Counted from the stretch's first letter, positions 19,271 to 27,783 are shown. The stretch: DNA of 64,000 nt from Bacillus sp. BA3 (GCA_002835675.1 PIZR01000002.1:327584-391583); one strand, 5' to 3'. The notes: generated by a model not told the origin, from the letters alone. A program made the numbers and translations.

Positions 19271-20195
19271 GCGGGTTCACACCTTCCCCTAAGAAAATGG
19301 GAACTCCAGCAGCATCAAGGACTTTGTAGCTCCTCTTACCGGATTTACATCTCTGTAATTCTATAAAACGTTCAAAGATGTTTTGCTTTAATATTTCGGC
19401 TATAAAAGGTCGCTTCTTAATTTCATCCAGTGTATGGCCATGTGTAGTTATCATGAGTTTAATACCTGCGTTCACCGCTTCCAGCACAGCCTGCGTATCC
19501 GCCGCGCGGCCTATTTCATCCACGATCAATACATCCGGGGACATCGAACGGATCATCATCATCATCCCTTCCGCTTTAGGACATCCATCGAGCACATCAA
19601 CCCTTGTTCCAAATTGGAGCTGCGGCACTCCATGAACACATCCGGCAATTTCCGAGCGCTCGTCCACTATCCCCACCTTTTGAGGGGCAATGCCGTGTTT
19701 TTCATTACCACTGGATATCATTCTTGCAATATCACGTAATATGGTCGTTTTTCCCGTTTGCGGAGCACCGATCAACATTGTATGCTGCCATTCCCCGTCA
19801 TATAAGTAAGAAGTGAGCGGTTCAGCTGCACCTATTTTTTCACGTGCAACCCGAATATTGAAGGAGGAAATATCCCTGATCGCTTTGACAGATCCATTTT
19901 CCAAAATCACCTTGCCAGCAAGCCCCACCCGATGTCCGCCTGCTATGGTTATATAACCTCGCTTTAATTCTTCCTCAAGTGTATATAACGAAAATTGACC
20001 TATTTGATTCAATAATTGATCCGCATCCGAATGGGTCACTTCATAGGAAAAGAAGTATGGTTCCCCACCTACAATGACCTCAAGCGGCCTTCCAACCCGA
20101 ATTCTCAGCTCTTCCATCTTATCGATCATCATCGGTGTCATACCCCGGAGTTGCTCACATATTTTTTTCGGTAAAAAAGAAAGAATCGTTTCCAT
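19263..20195 (-). CDS. spoIIIAA: Stage III sporulation protein AA, ATPase
   Basis: SpoIIIAA is the cytoplasmic secretion-type ATPase of the complex. The 310-residue chain has an N-terminal domain and a P-loop ATPase core. The core contains Walker A GAPQTGKTT (about residue 145), VDERSEIAG, and Walker B DVLIVDEIGR (about 225). It starts with AGGAGG nine bases before the ATG. As first gene of the operon it should carry the sigma-E promoter, which I could not locate convincingly. Upstream lie a terminator hairpin and a decayed insertion element. Confidence 0.97.
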   Translation of the reverse strand: METILSFLPKKICEQLRGMTPMMIDKMEELRIRVGRPLEVIVGGEPYFFSYEVTHSDADQLLNQIGQFSLYTLEEELKRGYITIAGGHRVGLAGKVILENGSVKAIRDISSFNIRVAREKIGAAEPLTSYLYDGEWQHTMLIGAPQTGKTTILRDIARMISSGNEKHGIAPQKVGIVDERSEIAGCVHGVPQLQFGTRVDVLDGCPKAEGMMMMIRSMSPDVLIVDEIGRAADTQAVLEAVNAGIKLMITTHGHTLDEIKKRPFIAEILKQNIFERFIELQRCKSGKRSYKVLDAAGVPIFLGEGVNPHV

Positions 20196-20322
20196 TTTGA
20201 CAATCCTCCTGTATACACCACTTTCAATAAAATATATGCCGACCAGCCTGCAATGATGACAGGCTATTAAAGAAACAGACCATTTATTGTTTTTTTTATA
20301 CTTCGGGGTCTAAAAAACACAC

Positions 20323-20349
20323 AAAAAAAAGCCGAGAAATTAATCTCGG
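20323..20349 (-). terminator. Distal copy of the efp terminator, with T run
   Basis: CCGAGA/TCTCGG stem with a six-base loop, followed on the minus strand by a T8 run. A second hairpin with the same stem lies at 20919-20938 on the other side of the decayed insertion element. The two look like a duplicated target. Confidence 0.7.
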
Positions 20350-20351
20350 TC

Positions 20352-20917
20352 TCAGGCTGTAAAAAAATTCGAACAAAGCGAGTTTGCCCACAGGTTTTTA
20401 TGGCTTGTACAATTTGGAAGTTGATTATAACGTAGGGGCACTCGCTTTCCGCTGGCGGTCCGCCCTTGGCGGCATTGCCGCCTGTGGGTTCTCACCTGGA
20501 CGCGGTTTTCCCGCAGGAGTCTCGAACACCCGCTCCAATCAACTTTTTTTAACTTTTAGATAGATCCCTTTTACCTAAAGTCTTTATTGTTTTAAAATAG
20601 AATTATTAAAACTTGAGTGATGTGTTTTCTTTTTTAACATGATTCTATTCAGCGAGATCGGCTTGAAATGATTACTTTAGACCAACTGGTTCCAGCTTGT
20701 AAAGTGGAGATTTAAAGTACACAACAACAAATAAAAAGGGCTATCGTGAGTACAAATCCTACAGTGTACAGAAAATAAAGATCACCAGATAGTGGTGACA
20801 CGCCATATTCGGCAAGAATATATGGAATCATCTGCGTCATCAAGAAGCCAAATCCACTAAAAAATCAAAAAGGTTTCGGAATGAGTCCATTCCGAAACCT
20901 TTTTGTCTACAAACTGA
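20352..20917 (+). mobile_element. Decayed, internally deleted IS1182-like element (copy 1)
   Basis: The ends read TCAGGCTGTAAAAAAA (left) and, inverted, TCAGTTTGTAGACAAA (right), 12 of 16 identical. Inside are an N-terminal transposase fragment (ATG at 20668; LEMITLDQLVP) and C-terminal pieces (KKGYREYKSY near 20735; KDHQIVVTRHIRQEYME from 20777) typical of IS1182-family transposases, separated by deletion and frameshifts. A GC-rich block at 20435-20550 (GGCACTCGCTTTCCGC through CGCTCCAATCAAC) precedes the transposase. The remnant replaces the place where B. subtilis has yqhV. It cannot encode an active enzyme. Confidence 0.8.
20867..20904. terminator. Strong hairpin inside the right end of IS remnant copy 1
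   Basis: A perfect 17-bp stem AAAAAGGTTTCGGAATG/CATTCCGAAACCTTTTT with a four-base loop and T/A runs on both sides. It belongs to the element, since copy 2 has a degraded version at the same place. Confidence 0.85.
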
Positions 20918-20918
20918 A

Positions 20919-20938
20919 ACCGAGATCTTCATCTCGGT
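20919..20938 (-). terminator. Proximal hairpin of the efp terminator, separated from its T run
   Basis: ACCGAGAT/ATCTCGGT, 8-bp stem with a CTTC loop, 10 bases past the efp stop codon. On the minus strand it is followed by the IS end instead of a T run. Confidence 0.65.
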
Positions 20939-20948
20939 CGTCTTTCAA

Positions 20949-21506
20949 TTATGCACGTGATACGTATGATCCTTCATTTGTATTGATCAATAGTTTGTCA
21001 CCTTGGTTGATGAAGAATGGAACTTGAACCGAAAGGCCCGTCTCAAGTACGGCTGACTTCGTGCCGCCTGAAGATGTGTCGCCTTTAATTCCCGGCTCCG
21101 TTTCCGCCACTTCAAGTTCCACTGTGTTTGGAAGCTCGACCCCAAGTGTTTCCGCTTGGAAAGTCATGATATGCACTTCCATATTTTCCTTAAGGAATTT
21201 AAGTTCACGTTCAATGCTTGATGCAGGCAGCTCGATTTGGTCATATGTTTCGTTATCCATGAATACATGGCTATCCCCACTTGCATAAAGGTACTGCATC
21301 TTGCGGTTTTCGATATGTGCTTTAGCAACTTTTTCACCAGCACGGAATGTTTTCTCTTGGATTGAACCCGTACGAAGGTTACGAAGTTTAGAACGTACAA
21401 AAGCTGCACCTTTACCAGGTTTAACGTGTTGGAACTCGATAACCTGCCAAATTCCATTATCTACTTCAATCGTAACACCCGTGCGAAAATCGTTTACAGA
21501 AATCAT
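20949..21506 (-). CDS. efp: Elongation factor P
   Basis: EF-P relieves ribosome stalling at polyproline. The 185-residue protein has the three beta-barrel domains: an N-terminal KOW-like domain with the modification loop PGKGAAFVR (lysine near residue 32), a central OB domain, and a C-terminal OB domain with [16 protein letters not shown]. The GGAGGA site lies six bases before the ATG. It follows yqhT by 26 bases, so both are probably on one transcript. Confidence 0.98.
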   Translation of the reverse strand: MISVNDFRTGVTIEVDNGIWQVIEFQHVKPGKGAAFVRSKLRNLRTGSIQEKTFRAGEKVAKAHIENRKMQYLYASGDSHVFMDNETYDQIELPASSIERELKFLKENMEVHIMTFQAETLGVELPNTVELEVAETEPGIKGDTSSGGTKSAVLETGLSVQVPFFINQGDKLLINTNEGSYVSRA

Positions 21507-21532
21507 AAATTTGTCCTCCTACATGTACATGT

Positions 21533-22594
21533 TTACAGAATGATTAACTCTTTAGTTGAATGAGTAAGTGCTTCGTTACCATCATGTGTAACGATTGTAT
21601 CATCTTCAATCCGCACTCCGCCTACCCCCGGTAAGTAAATGCCCGGTTCAACGGTTACGGCCATACCTGGTTCTAAAATGATATCAGACCTAAAGGATAA
21701 TGCTGGACCTTCATGAACTTCAAGACCGATACCATGTCCAGTCGAATGTCCAAAATACTGTCCGTATCCCTTTTCTTCAATTAGATTTCGAGTTAGTGCA
21801 TCCGCTTCCTTGCCAGTCATACCAGGTTTGATCCCAGCCATTCCTCGCAGTTGAGCTTCTAAAACAATGTCATAAATATTAATAAGTTCTTCACTTGGCT
21901 TGCCAACCGCTAATGTCCGAGTGATGTCAGACACATACCCATTATAGTATGCCCCGTAATCCAATGTGACGAAATCGCCTTTTTCAATGATTTTATCCGT
22001 AGCCACTCCATGCGGAAGTGCGGACCTTAAGCCGGATGCTACAATAATATCAAAGGAAGAAGAAGTTGCTCCTTGTTTCCTCATAAAGAACTCAAGTTCA
22101 TTGGATACATCCAGTTCCGAGATCCCTGGACGCAGGAAATCGAGAATATGTGTAAACGCAGCATCAGCAATAGCAGCCGCTTCCTTTAATATCTTAATCT
22201 CTGAAGAAGTCTTTATCAAGCGTAAATTCTCAATAACCCCCGACACCGGCAAAAGTTGTCCATCAATGGCCGCTTCGTATGCCTTATATGTAGCATAAGT
22301 CAGGTGTTCTTGTTCAAAGCCCAGCTTGCCGATATTCATCGCTTTAGCCTGCTTGCCGACTTCTTCGATGATGGTTCCTTTATGTTGAACGACCTCATAG
22401 TCCGGGGCCTGCTTGCCCGCTTGTTCCACGTATCTGAAATCAGTGATGAATTTAGCTTCTTTTTGGGAAATAAGTACAACGCCTGCACTTCCCGTAAAGT
22501 TGGTCATGAATCGACGGTTATATGTACTGGTAATCAAAAAACCATCAATGCCCGCCTTTTCCATTGAGGCTCTTAAGCGCATTAGTTTATTCAT
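21533..22594 (-). CDS. yqhT: Xaa-Pro dipeptidase / aminopeptidase P family, M24 (YqhT)
   Basis: A dinuclear-metal peptidase that releases residues preceding proline. The creatinase N-domain (about 1-125) is followed by the pita-bread catalytic domain. Metal ligands are visible: the Asp pair in LDYGAYYNGYVSDITR, His in HSTGHGIGLEVHEGP, and the glutamates in VEPGIY and VRIEDD. The 353-residue length is right for the short bacterial form. Its end touches aroQ and efp follows, the common B. subtilis order aroQ-yqhT-efp. Confidence 0.95.
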   Translation of the reverse strand: MNKLMRLRASMEKAGIDGFLITSTYNRRFMTNFTGSAGVVLISQKEAKFITDFRYVEQAGKQAPDYEVVQHKGTIIEEVGKQAKAMNIGKLGFEQEHLTYATYKAYEAAIDGQLLPVSGVIENLRLIKTSSEIKILKEAAAIADAAFTHILDFLRPGISELDVSNELEFFMRKQGATSSSFDIIVASGLRSALPHGVATDKIIEKGDFVTLDYGAYYNGYVSDITRTLAVGKPSEELINIYDIVLEAQLRGMAGIKPGMTGKEADALTRNLIEEKGYGQYFGHSTGHGIGLEVHEGPALSFRSDIILEPGMAVTVEPGIYLPGVGGVRIEDDTIVTHDGNEALTHSTKELIIL

Positions 22595-23041
22595 TTAATT
22601 TCTCCCCTTTGCAATCTTTGTGATCGCCTGCAACGCCAATTCATATCCGTGTATCCCCAAGCCGACAATCTGTCCCGCCGTTACCGGTGCGGTCACTGAT
22701 TCATGCCGAAAGCTTTCACGGGCATGTATGTTCGAAATATGCACTTCCACCACTGGAACATCAATTCCGGCTATTGCATCACGAATCGCATAGCTATAAT
22801 GAGTAAAAGCTCCAGGATTAATGATAATCCCGTCGATCCCATGATCCTCTGACCAATGGAGCTTGTCGATAATCGCTCCTTCATGGTTCGTTTGAAAAGA
22901 AGTCAATTCCACTTCTAACCCTTGTGCTTGCTGCATTAATTGCGCTTCCACATCCGCAAGCGTCGAGGATCCATAATGCGCAGGTTCACGCTTCCCCAAG
23001 CGATTTAAATTCGGTCCATTTATTAGTAAGATTTTTGTCAT
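22595..23041 (-). CDS. aroQ: Type II 3-dehydroquinate dehydratase
   Basis: AroQ dehydrates 3-dehydroquinate in the shikimate pathway. Family motifs are all present: INGPNLNRLGKREPAHYG with the active-site Tyr, NPGAFTHYSYAIRDA, and EVHISNIHARESFRH with the catalytic His. The long frame from 23086 has no ribosome binding site at its start; the ATG at 23041 is seven bases after AGGTG and gives 148 residues, the B. subtilis YqhS length. An adjacent ATG at 23044 is the alternative. The stop codon abuts the yqhT start. Confidence 0.96.
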   Translation of the reverse strand: MTKILLINGPNLNRLGKREPAHYGSSTLADVEAQLMQQAQGLEVELTSFQTNHEGAIIDKLHWSEDHGIDGIIINPGAFTHYSYAIRDAIAGIDVPVVEVHISNIHARESFRHESVTAPVTAGQIVGLGIHGYELALQAITKIAKGRN

Positions 23042-23136
23042 CATCAAACACCTGCTCATGTTAAAAGAATGCCTTTCCATGAACATTCTATCATAATTAC
23101 AAATTGTCTTACTACTTTTTTACAACCAAGAAGCAA

Positions 23137-23649
23137 TCAGCTTTCCGATTGCTTCTCGGCTTTGTTTTTTTGACGGATATATTCCTGTTGATCGTATGAA
23201 ATAGAAAACCCTACAAAAAGACCGTATATAATAAAAATGCATACACTAGTTATAACCGTATTTGCTGACATTTTAGAAAAGGTTGGCAAATCGACGAACA
23301 TCGGTTTCAGGATAAATACCAGCAAAGCCCAGCAAACCACCCCCAAAATAATACCCGGAAAAATACTCTTCATCCTTTTAAAAAGACTATAGTATATAAA
23401 AGCGATCCCCACGGATAGAATTCCGAACAAAATTATGGTCATCACCGTACCGAGCCAATGATCGATCCAGGTCATATTGGACCACGAGGTAAGTATGAAT
23501 TTTGGGCTAAAATCCATAAAGTTAATATAATGGGCTATGATTCCGATAAAACTGGCTAAAGCCCCCCCAACAAAACCGACAGCAAGTACATTGTAGATTA
23601 ACATGCTTTGATATTCCTGTTGAATTTGTCCTTTTTCATTAGAAGACAT
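23137..23649 (-). CDS. yqhR: YqhR family membrane protein
   Basis: A 170-residue protein with four predicted transmembrane helices (about 18-42, 68-90, 97-117, 128-150) and charged tails; the C-terminus is Lys/Glu-rich. It matches YqhR by sequence recall and by position between aroQ and yqhQ. The family has no known function. The ATG at 23649 follows GGAGGT by seven bases; the GTG at 23658 of the longer frame is part of that site. Confidence 0.88.
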   Translation of the reverse strand: MSSNEKGQIQQEYQSMLIYNVLAVGFVGGALASFIGIIAHYINFMDFSPKFILTSWSNMTWIDHWLGTVMTIILFGILSVGIAFIYYSLFKRMKSIFPGIILGVVCWALLVFILKPMFVDLPTFSKMSANTVITSVCIFIIYGLFVGFSISYDQQEYIRQKNKAEKQSES

Positions 23650-23779
23650 ATCAATCACCTCCGCTACGTAGTATGCCCTTTGTTAAATAGAACTATTTTT
23701 TTTTATTCTTAGGAAGGAGAATCACTAGAGGTTTTGGGATTTATTCTGTATGATTAAATCATAAATAATCTGCTTTTTT

Positions 23780-23802
23780 CAGAGGAAAATACCCATCCTC
23801 TG
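23780..23802. promoter_or_regulatory. Inverted repeat between divergent yqhR and yqhQ
   Basis: CAGAGGA at 23780-23786 and TCCTCTG at 23796-23802 are a perfect 7-bp dyad with a nine-base spacer. There is no T run on either side. It sits in the 332-base divergent promoter region, which holds no gene. Its role is unknown. Confidence 0.35.
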
Positions 23803-23981
23803 TTGAAGTTTATAATGTACACGGGATACTAGCTTCCTGTGATTCAACATTCATAAAGTAATTGCAGGGTTAAAGCTTCCATTCAATTTTGGAGGAGCGC
23901 CTTTACCCTTGTGATGCTTGATAATAAACATGTTAGCACCCTTGAGAGAGCTACGTGAATAACTATTAGGTTGGTGTAGAA

Positions 23982-24935
23982 ATGTCTGAGGTTCAAAAAC
24001 CCGTTTACGGAGGGCAGGCTGTTGTGGAAGGCGTCATGTTCGGCGGCAAACATCACACAGTCACTGCGGTACGCCGCAAAGATTCGTCGATTGTATATTA
24101 TCATCTGCCTCGTGAATCGAAACCTGTTGTCAACAGCTTAAAAAGAGTACCGTTTCTACGGGGTATCGTATCACTGGTTCAGTCAAGTGCCACCGGCTCG
24201 AAACATCTGAACTTTTCAACTGAACAGTATGAAGAGGAAGATGGGGAAAAGCAGGAAGAAAAGAAAAACGAAACGAAAGAATCTTCTAAAATGAGTGTAT
24301 GGCTTGGAGTTGCCGTAATTGGCGTACTTTCCTTCCTATTCGGGAAGCTGCTTTTCACTTTGATTCCAGTCTTTCTTGCAGAGTTGACAAGACCAATCTT
24401 CAGCGGCCATATGGCCCAGGTTTTAATGGAAAGCTTGTTCAAGTTGATATTATTGCTGGTATACATTTACGTAGTATCCATGACGCCATTGATCAAGCGG
24501 GTCTTTCAGTGTCACGGAGCAGAGCATAAAGTGATCAATTGCTTTGAAAGCGGAAAAGAATTGACCGTAGCGAATGTGCAGGCAAGTTCACGCCTTCATT
24601 ATCGCTGTGGCAGCAGCTTTATTTTATTTACAGTCATAGTAGGCATGTTCGTCTATATGTTGGTTCCGACCGACCCATTATGGCTCCGTGTCGTGGATCG
24701 CGTTTTGCTTATCCCCGTCGTGCTTGGCATAGCCTTCGAGGTATTGCAGTTGACCAACAAAGTAAGGGATATTCCCATTCTGCGTTACCTTGGCTATCCC
24801 GGCCTTTGGCTTCAGTTATTGACAACCAAAGCCCCGACAGATGATCAAGTCGAAGTCGCATTAGCCTCATTTCAAGAACTGTTAAGGATGGAAAAAGAGA
24901 CCAAAAAAGGTTTAGAATCGGATGTAATTGTGTAA
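23982..24935 (+). CDS. yqhQ: DUF1385 membrane protein YqhQ
   Basis: A 317-residue membrane protein of the DUF1385 family. The N-terminal PVYGGQAVVEGVMFGG is the family signature. A charged linker (about 85-103) is followed by helices at about 105-130, 148-168, 205-225 and 232-250. A cytoplasmic FQCHGAEHKVINCFE segment, with His and Cys residues suggestive of metal binding, lies near residue 175. Function is not established. It is transcribed opposite to yqhR and followed on the same strand by yqhP. Confidence 0.93.
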   Translation: MSEVQKPVYGGQAVVEGVMFGGKHHTVTAVRRKDSSIVYYHLPRESKPVVNSLKRVPFLRGIVSLVQSSATGSKHLNFSTEQYEEEDGEKQEEKKNETKESSKMSVWLGVAVIGVLSFLFGKLLFTLIPVFLAELTRPIFSGHMAQVLMESLFKLILLLVYIYVVSMTPLIKRVFQCHGAEHKVINCFESGKELTVANVQASSRLHYRCGSSFILFTVIVGMFVYMLVPTDPLWLRVVDRVLLIPVVLGIAFEVLQLTNKVRDIPILRYLGYPGLWLQLLTTKAPTDDQVEVALASFQELLRMEKETKKGLESDVIV

Positions 24936-25073
24936 AACATCTATACACATTTTGATTATGAAAAATCATATACTAAACTAAGGGAATGACCTTCATTTTT
25001 TTCAAATATTTTACATGAAGAATGTTTAAAATAAGCTAAAAATGCTTATGATGCTCTTAAGGAGGTGTCTTTG

Positions 25074-25448
25074 TTGAAACGTTTCATATCTTTCATGATA
25101 TACGGAATCATCGCCCTCGGAGTCCTCGGACTATTGAGCCGACTATTTAATGACCCGATTGGCTTTTTTAGAAACATTCTCATAATAGCCATTGTCGCAG
25201 GGATTATTTATATGATTTATACCGGATTAACAAAGGGAAAACCAGTTAAGAAAGAGCAGCAAGCATTCCGAAAGGCTGCCCGCCAGTCGAAAAAAAGGCT
25301 AAAAAACCGAACTTCGAAAAAAGATAATGTGGCTAGCTTCTCTGCAGCAAAATCATCCAAGAAAATAAAATGGAGAAAGAAAACGGATAGTCACTTAACC
25401 GTTATCGAAGGGAAAAAGAATAAAAAGAAAAATCGGGCTTCTTTTTAA
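25074..25448 (+). CDS. yqhP: SA1362 family protein YqhP
   Basis: A 124-residue protein with two transmembrane helices (about 4-20 and 33-50) and a very basic cytoplasmic tail rich in Lys and Arg. It matches the SA1362/YqhP family. The frame can be opened at a GTG at 25065, but that is inside the GGAGGTG site. The TTG at 25074, six bases after the site, is the likely start. The stop codon lies in the loop of a terminator hairpin. Confidence 0.85.
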   Translation: MKRFISFMIYGIIALGVLGLLSRLFNDPIGFFRNILIIAIVAGIIYMIYTGLTKGKPVKKEQQAFRKAARQSKKRLKNRTSKKDNVASFSAAKSSKKIKWRKKTDSHLTVIEGKKNKKKNRASF

Positions 25449-25463
25449 GAGCCCGATTTTTTT
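25429..25463. terminator. Bidirectional terminator overlapping the yqhP stop codon
   Basis: AAAATCGGGCT/AGCCCGATTTT, an 11-bp stem with a ten-base loop and T runs on both strands. The yqhP TAA (25446-25448) is in the loop. It also serves yqhO on the opposite strand, whose stop is at 25472. Confidence 0.9.
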
Positions 25464-25471
25464 ATTTATTA

Positions 25472-26353
25472 TCAATAAGTCCATTTTTTAAGAAATTCTT
25501 TCGTGCACTGCCTGCCCCGTTTCATCAAATCACCCTTTTGTTCATCATTCAGATTGAAATCCATCGCAGAAACTCCCTTCATCGGAATAAATACAATATT
25601 ATGGACGTGTTTCTTGGAGATATATCGTGCATCATGGGCATCTTTCATCGTTTTGAATAGTGCGGAGAACAATTCAACCGCATTATCCACCTCATGCGGT
25701 TTCCATATCTCATCGACACTCAGCCGCAAGCCTATGACCGGCCGTTCCTTCCTTACATGATCTGAATTGAATAACCACATAGGAAAATTGCTCAAAACAC
25801 CTCCATCAACAAAAAGGAACTTGCTTTTTCCGACATCGAGTTTGACTGGTTCAAAGAAATAAGGAATGCTACAACTCATTCTTACTGCCTTTGCAACTGG
25901 AAAAGTGATTGGATCAATGCCATAGTTCGGCAGATCATCAGGCAGAACCACCAATTTCCCATTTGTGATGTCAGAGGTTATGATACGAAGGGATTTCGGT
26001 CGTACATCCTTAAAGGTGACTACATTCCTTTCGGCAAGTTTGCTGGCAATCCAACCTTCCAATGCGTCGCCTTTATAAAGGCCAAGTTTCCAGTATACAA
26101 GGAGCCATTTGGCAAGCGGGATAGGCAAAAGACCACGCCTTTTATCCAGCAGGCCGCTTAAATCTATATCAAGAAATAGCTTTTCCATTTCTTTTCCGGT
26201 GTACCCAGCTGCCACGAAAGCTGCAATTATGGATCCTGCACTTGTACCTGCTGTACGATGGAATACAAATCCCCGTTCTTCTAATTCCTGCAGGGCTCCC
26301 ACTAAACCATAGCCTTTAATCCCGCCTCCGGAAAAAACGCCGTCAATAATCAT
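25472..26353 (-). CDS. yqhO: Patatin-like phospholipase YqhO
   Basis: A 293-residue serine hydrolase of the patatin/RssA class. It shows the oxyanion loop GVFSGGGIKGYG (about 5-16), the nucleophile elbow GTSAGS (Ser near residue 40) and the catalytic aspartate in VDGGVLSNFPMW. Patatins use a Ser-Asp dyad on acyl esters; the physiological substrate is unknown. The start has AGGGGAGGG upstream. It is convergent with yqhP and lies just downstream of splB on the same strand. Confidence 0.93.
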   Translation of the reverse strand: MIIDGVFSGGGIKGYGLVGALQELEERGFVFHRTAGTSAGSIIAAFVAAGYTGKEMEKLFLDIDLSGLLDKRRGLLPIPLAKWLLVYWKLGLYKGDALEGWIASKLAERNVVTFKDVRPKSLRIITSDITNGKLVVLPDDLPNYGIDPITFPVAKAVRMSCSIPYFFEPVKLDVGKSKFLFVDGGVLSNFPMWLFNSDHVRKERPVIGLRLSVDEIWKPHEVDNAVELFSALFKTMKDAHDARYISKKHVHNIVFIPMKGVSAMDFNLNDEQKGDLMKRGRQCTKEFLKKWTY

Positions 26354-26437
26354 AGCTGCCCTCCCCTAATCCGGTCTTTACATTTCTAAGCAGGATTAGA
26401 GGGATTTATGACAGTTTTAAATAGAAAATTACCTTCA

Positions 26438-27463
26438 TCAGGTAAAATACTGAATTTCCGCTTTCGGGAAAAATTCCGCGATATACCCACGAATGGTCGT
26501 TTCCAGTTCTGCGGCTTCTTCGGTTTGGTAAACATATTTACCAATGCCATATCTGCCCCATTTATATTTACGCTTCGTTTCGTCCAGTTCCAATTTTGTT
26601 TTCGGGTAGTTTTTTTGAATCACTTTTTTTGCTGGACCAGTGAACCGATGCTGGATTAATTCAAAAGTCAAATCCGGTATATCCACCCCTTTTAACGCCT
26701 CGCTTAATCGTTCGAATAATTCGTGATAGCCATCCTTCCATGCTTCATGACGATATATGGGAGCTACGATAAAACCCAGAGGATATCCGGCACCTGCCAC
26801 TTTTCGTGCCGCTTCCATCCTTTCCTCGAAGCTCGATGTGCCTGGCTCGAAATTCTTTATCACAAAACGCGAATTTATACTGAACCGAAATCTCGTTTTT
26901 CCATTATGTTCAGCATCCAACAGATGGTCGACATGATGAAATTTAGTTACGAACCTTAAAACCCCATATTCACTTTTTCCAAAATATTCTATGGCCCTTT
27001 TTAAAGAATGTGTCAAATGGTCAATTCCGACAATGTCCGATGTACAGGCTGCCTCAAAACGTGTGATTTCAGGCTTTCTCTCATTTATATATTTTTCGGC
27101 TGCCTCGAAAATCTCGTCAAGATTCACATATGTCCTAATATATGGTTTCGATCCGAGTGTCGTCTGTAAATAGCAATAGTGACAGTGCCCCATACACCCT
27201 GTAGCAAGAGGGATGGCATATTCAGCAGATGGCTTTGAGGAATCGAATTTCAATGTTTTTCTTATTCCTACCACAAGCGTCGATTTGGCGACGCGATATT
27301 TTTGCAAATCGTTTTCCCCAGGAAGGTCCCTAATTTGGTTATGGGATGTGGTCTCCCGGATTTCAATGTTCAAATCTTCGAATTTCTTCTTCAATTCCCG
27401 GCCAAGAGGGTATTCCAGTGCCCTGGGCTCTATATACACTAATTGTGGCATAAATGGTTTCAT
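26438..27463 (-). CDS. splB: Spore photoproduct lyase
   Basis: SplB is a radical-SAM enzyme that reverses 5-thyminyl-5,6-dihydrothymine in germinating spores. The CxxxCxxC cluster motif is present as CMGHCHYC (about residues 89-96), and the conserved hydrogen-donor cysteine appears in EAACTSDIVG (about 140). The C-terminal YKWGRYGIGKYVY segment is also conserved. The 341 residues match B. subtilis SplB. No splA is seen next to it; upstream is a divergent small gene. A GGGAACGGA site precedes the ATG closely. Confidence 0.97.
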   Translation of the reverse strand: MKPFMPQLVYIEPRALEYPLGRELKKKFEDLNIEIRETTSHNQIRDLPGENDLQKYRVAKSTLVVGIRKTLKFDSSKPSAEYAIPLATGCMGHCHYCYLQTTLGSKPYIRTYVNLDEIFEAAEKYINERKPEITRFEAACTSDIVGIDHLTHSLKRAIEYFGKSEYGVLRFVTKFHHVDHLLDAEHNGKTRFRFSINSRFVIKNFEPGTSSFEERMEAARKVAGAGYPLGFIVAPIYRHEAWKDGYHELFERLSEALKGVDIPDLTFELIQHRFTGPAKKVIQKNYPKTKLELDETKRKYKWGRYGIGKYVYQTEEAAELETTIRGYIAEFFPKAEIQYFT

Positions 27464-27588
27464 TCCGTTCCCATTCTGTTCATACTTTTAATCGAACTAC
27501 ACAATCTAATTCATAAGGATAGTTTTTCTTAATTCTGTTATCATCATGATTGTTTTTACTTGGAAATTCAAAATGAAGGAGATGCCAT

Positions 27589-27777
27589 ATGGCTAATAAA
27601 AAACGAGATTTCTTGACAAATGGAACGGGGAAACAAGCGATCACCGTCCAAACAGATAATAAATATCCAAATCCAAGGAATATACCTGGAGACTCGGTCG
27701 ATGAATTTTCGGTATTGAAAGATGGAAACCAATATCTAGCCGAGAAGGAAATAGGTCAGCAAAATGAAAATGGTTGA
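27589..27777 (+). CDS. Small hydrophilic protein of unknown function
   Basis: A 62-residue, strongly polar protein (Lys, Asn, Gln, Asp rich, no membrane segment) starting MANKKRDFLTNGTGKQ. It is supported by a good ribosome binding site (AAGGAG, seven bases) and a hairpin soon after its stop codon. I do not recognise a family. It is divergent from splB and convergent with nrdJ. A small spore or dormancy-related protein is conceivable from its neighbour and composition, but that is only a guess. Confidence 0.65.
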   Translation: MANKKRDFLTNGTGKQAITVQTDNKYPNPRNIPGDSVDEFSVLKDGNQYLAEKEIGQQNENG

Positions 27778-27783
27778 TTGAAC

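Noticed and set aside
20207..20240. ATATATTT-N14-TATACAGG upstream of spoIIIAA looks like a sigma-E promoter
   Set aside because: Its -10 overlaps the AGGAGG ribosome binding site, so transcription would begin after the site and the mRNA could not be translated normally.
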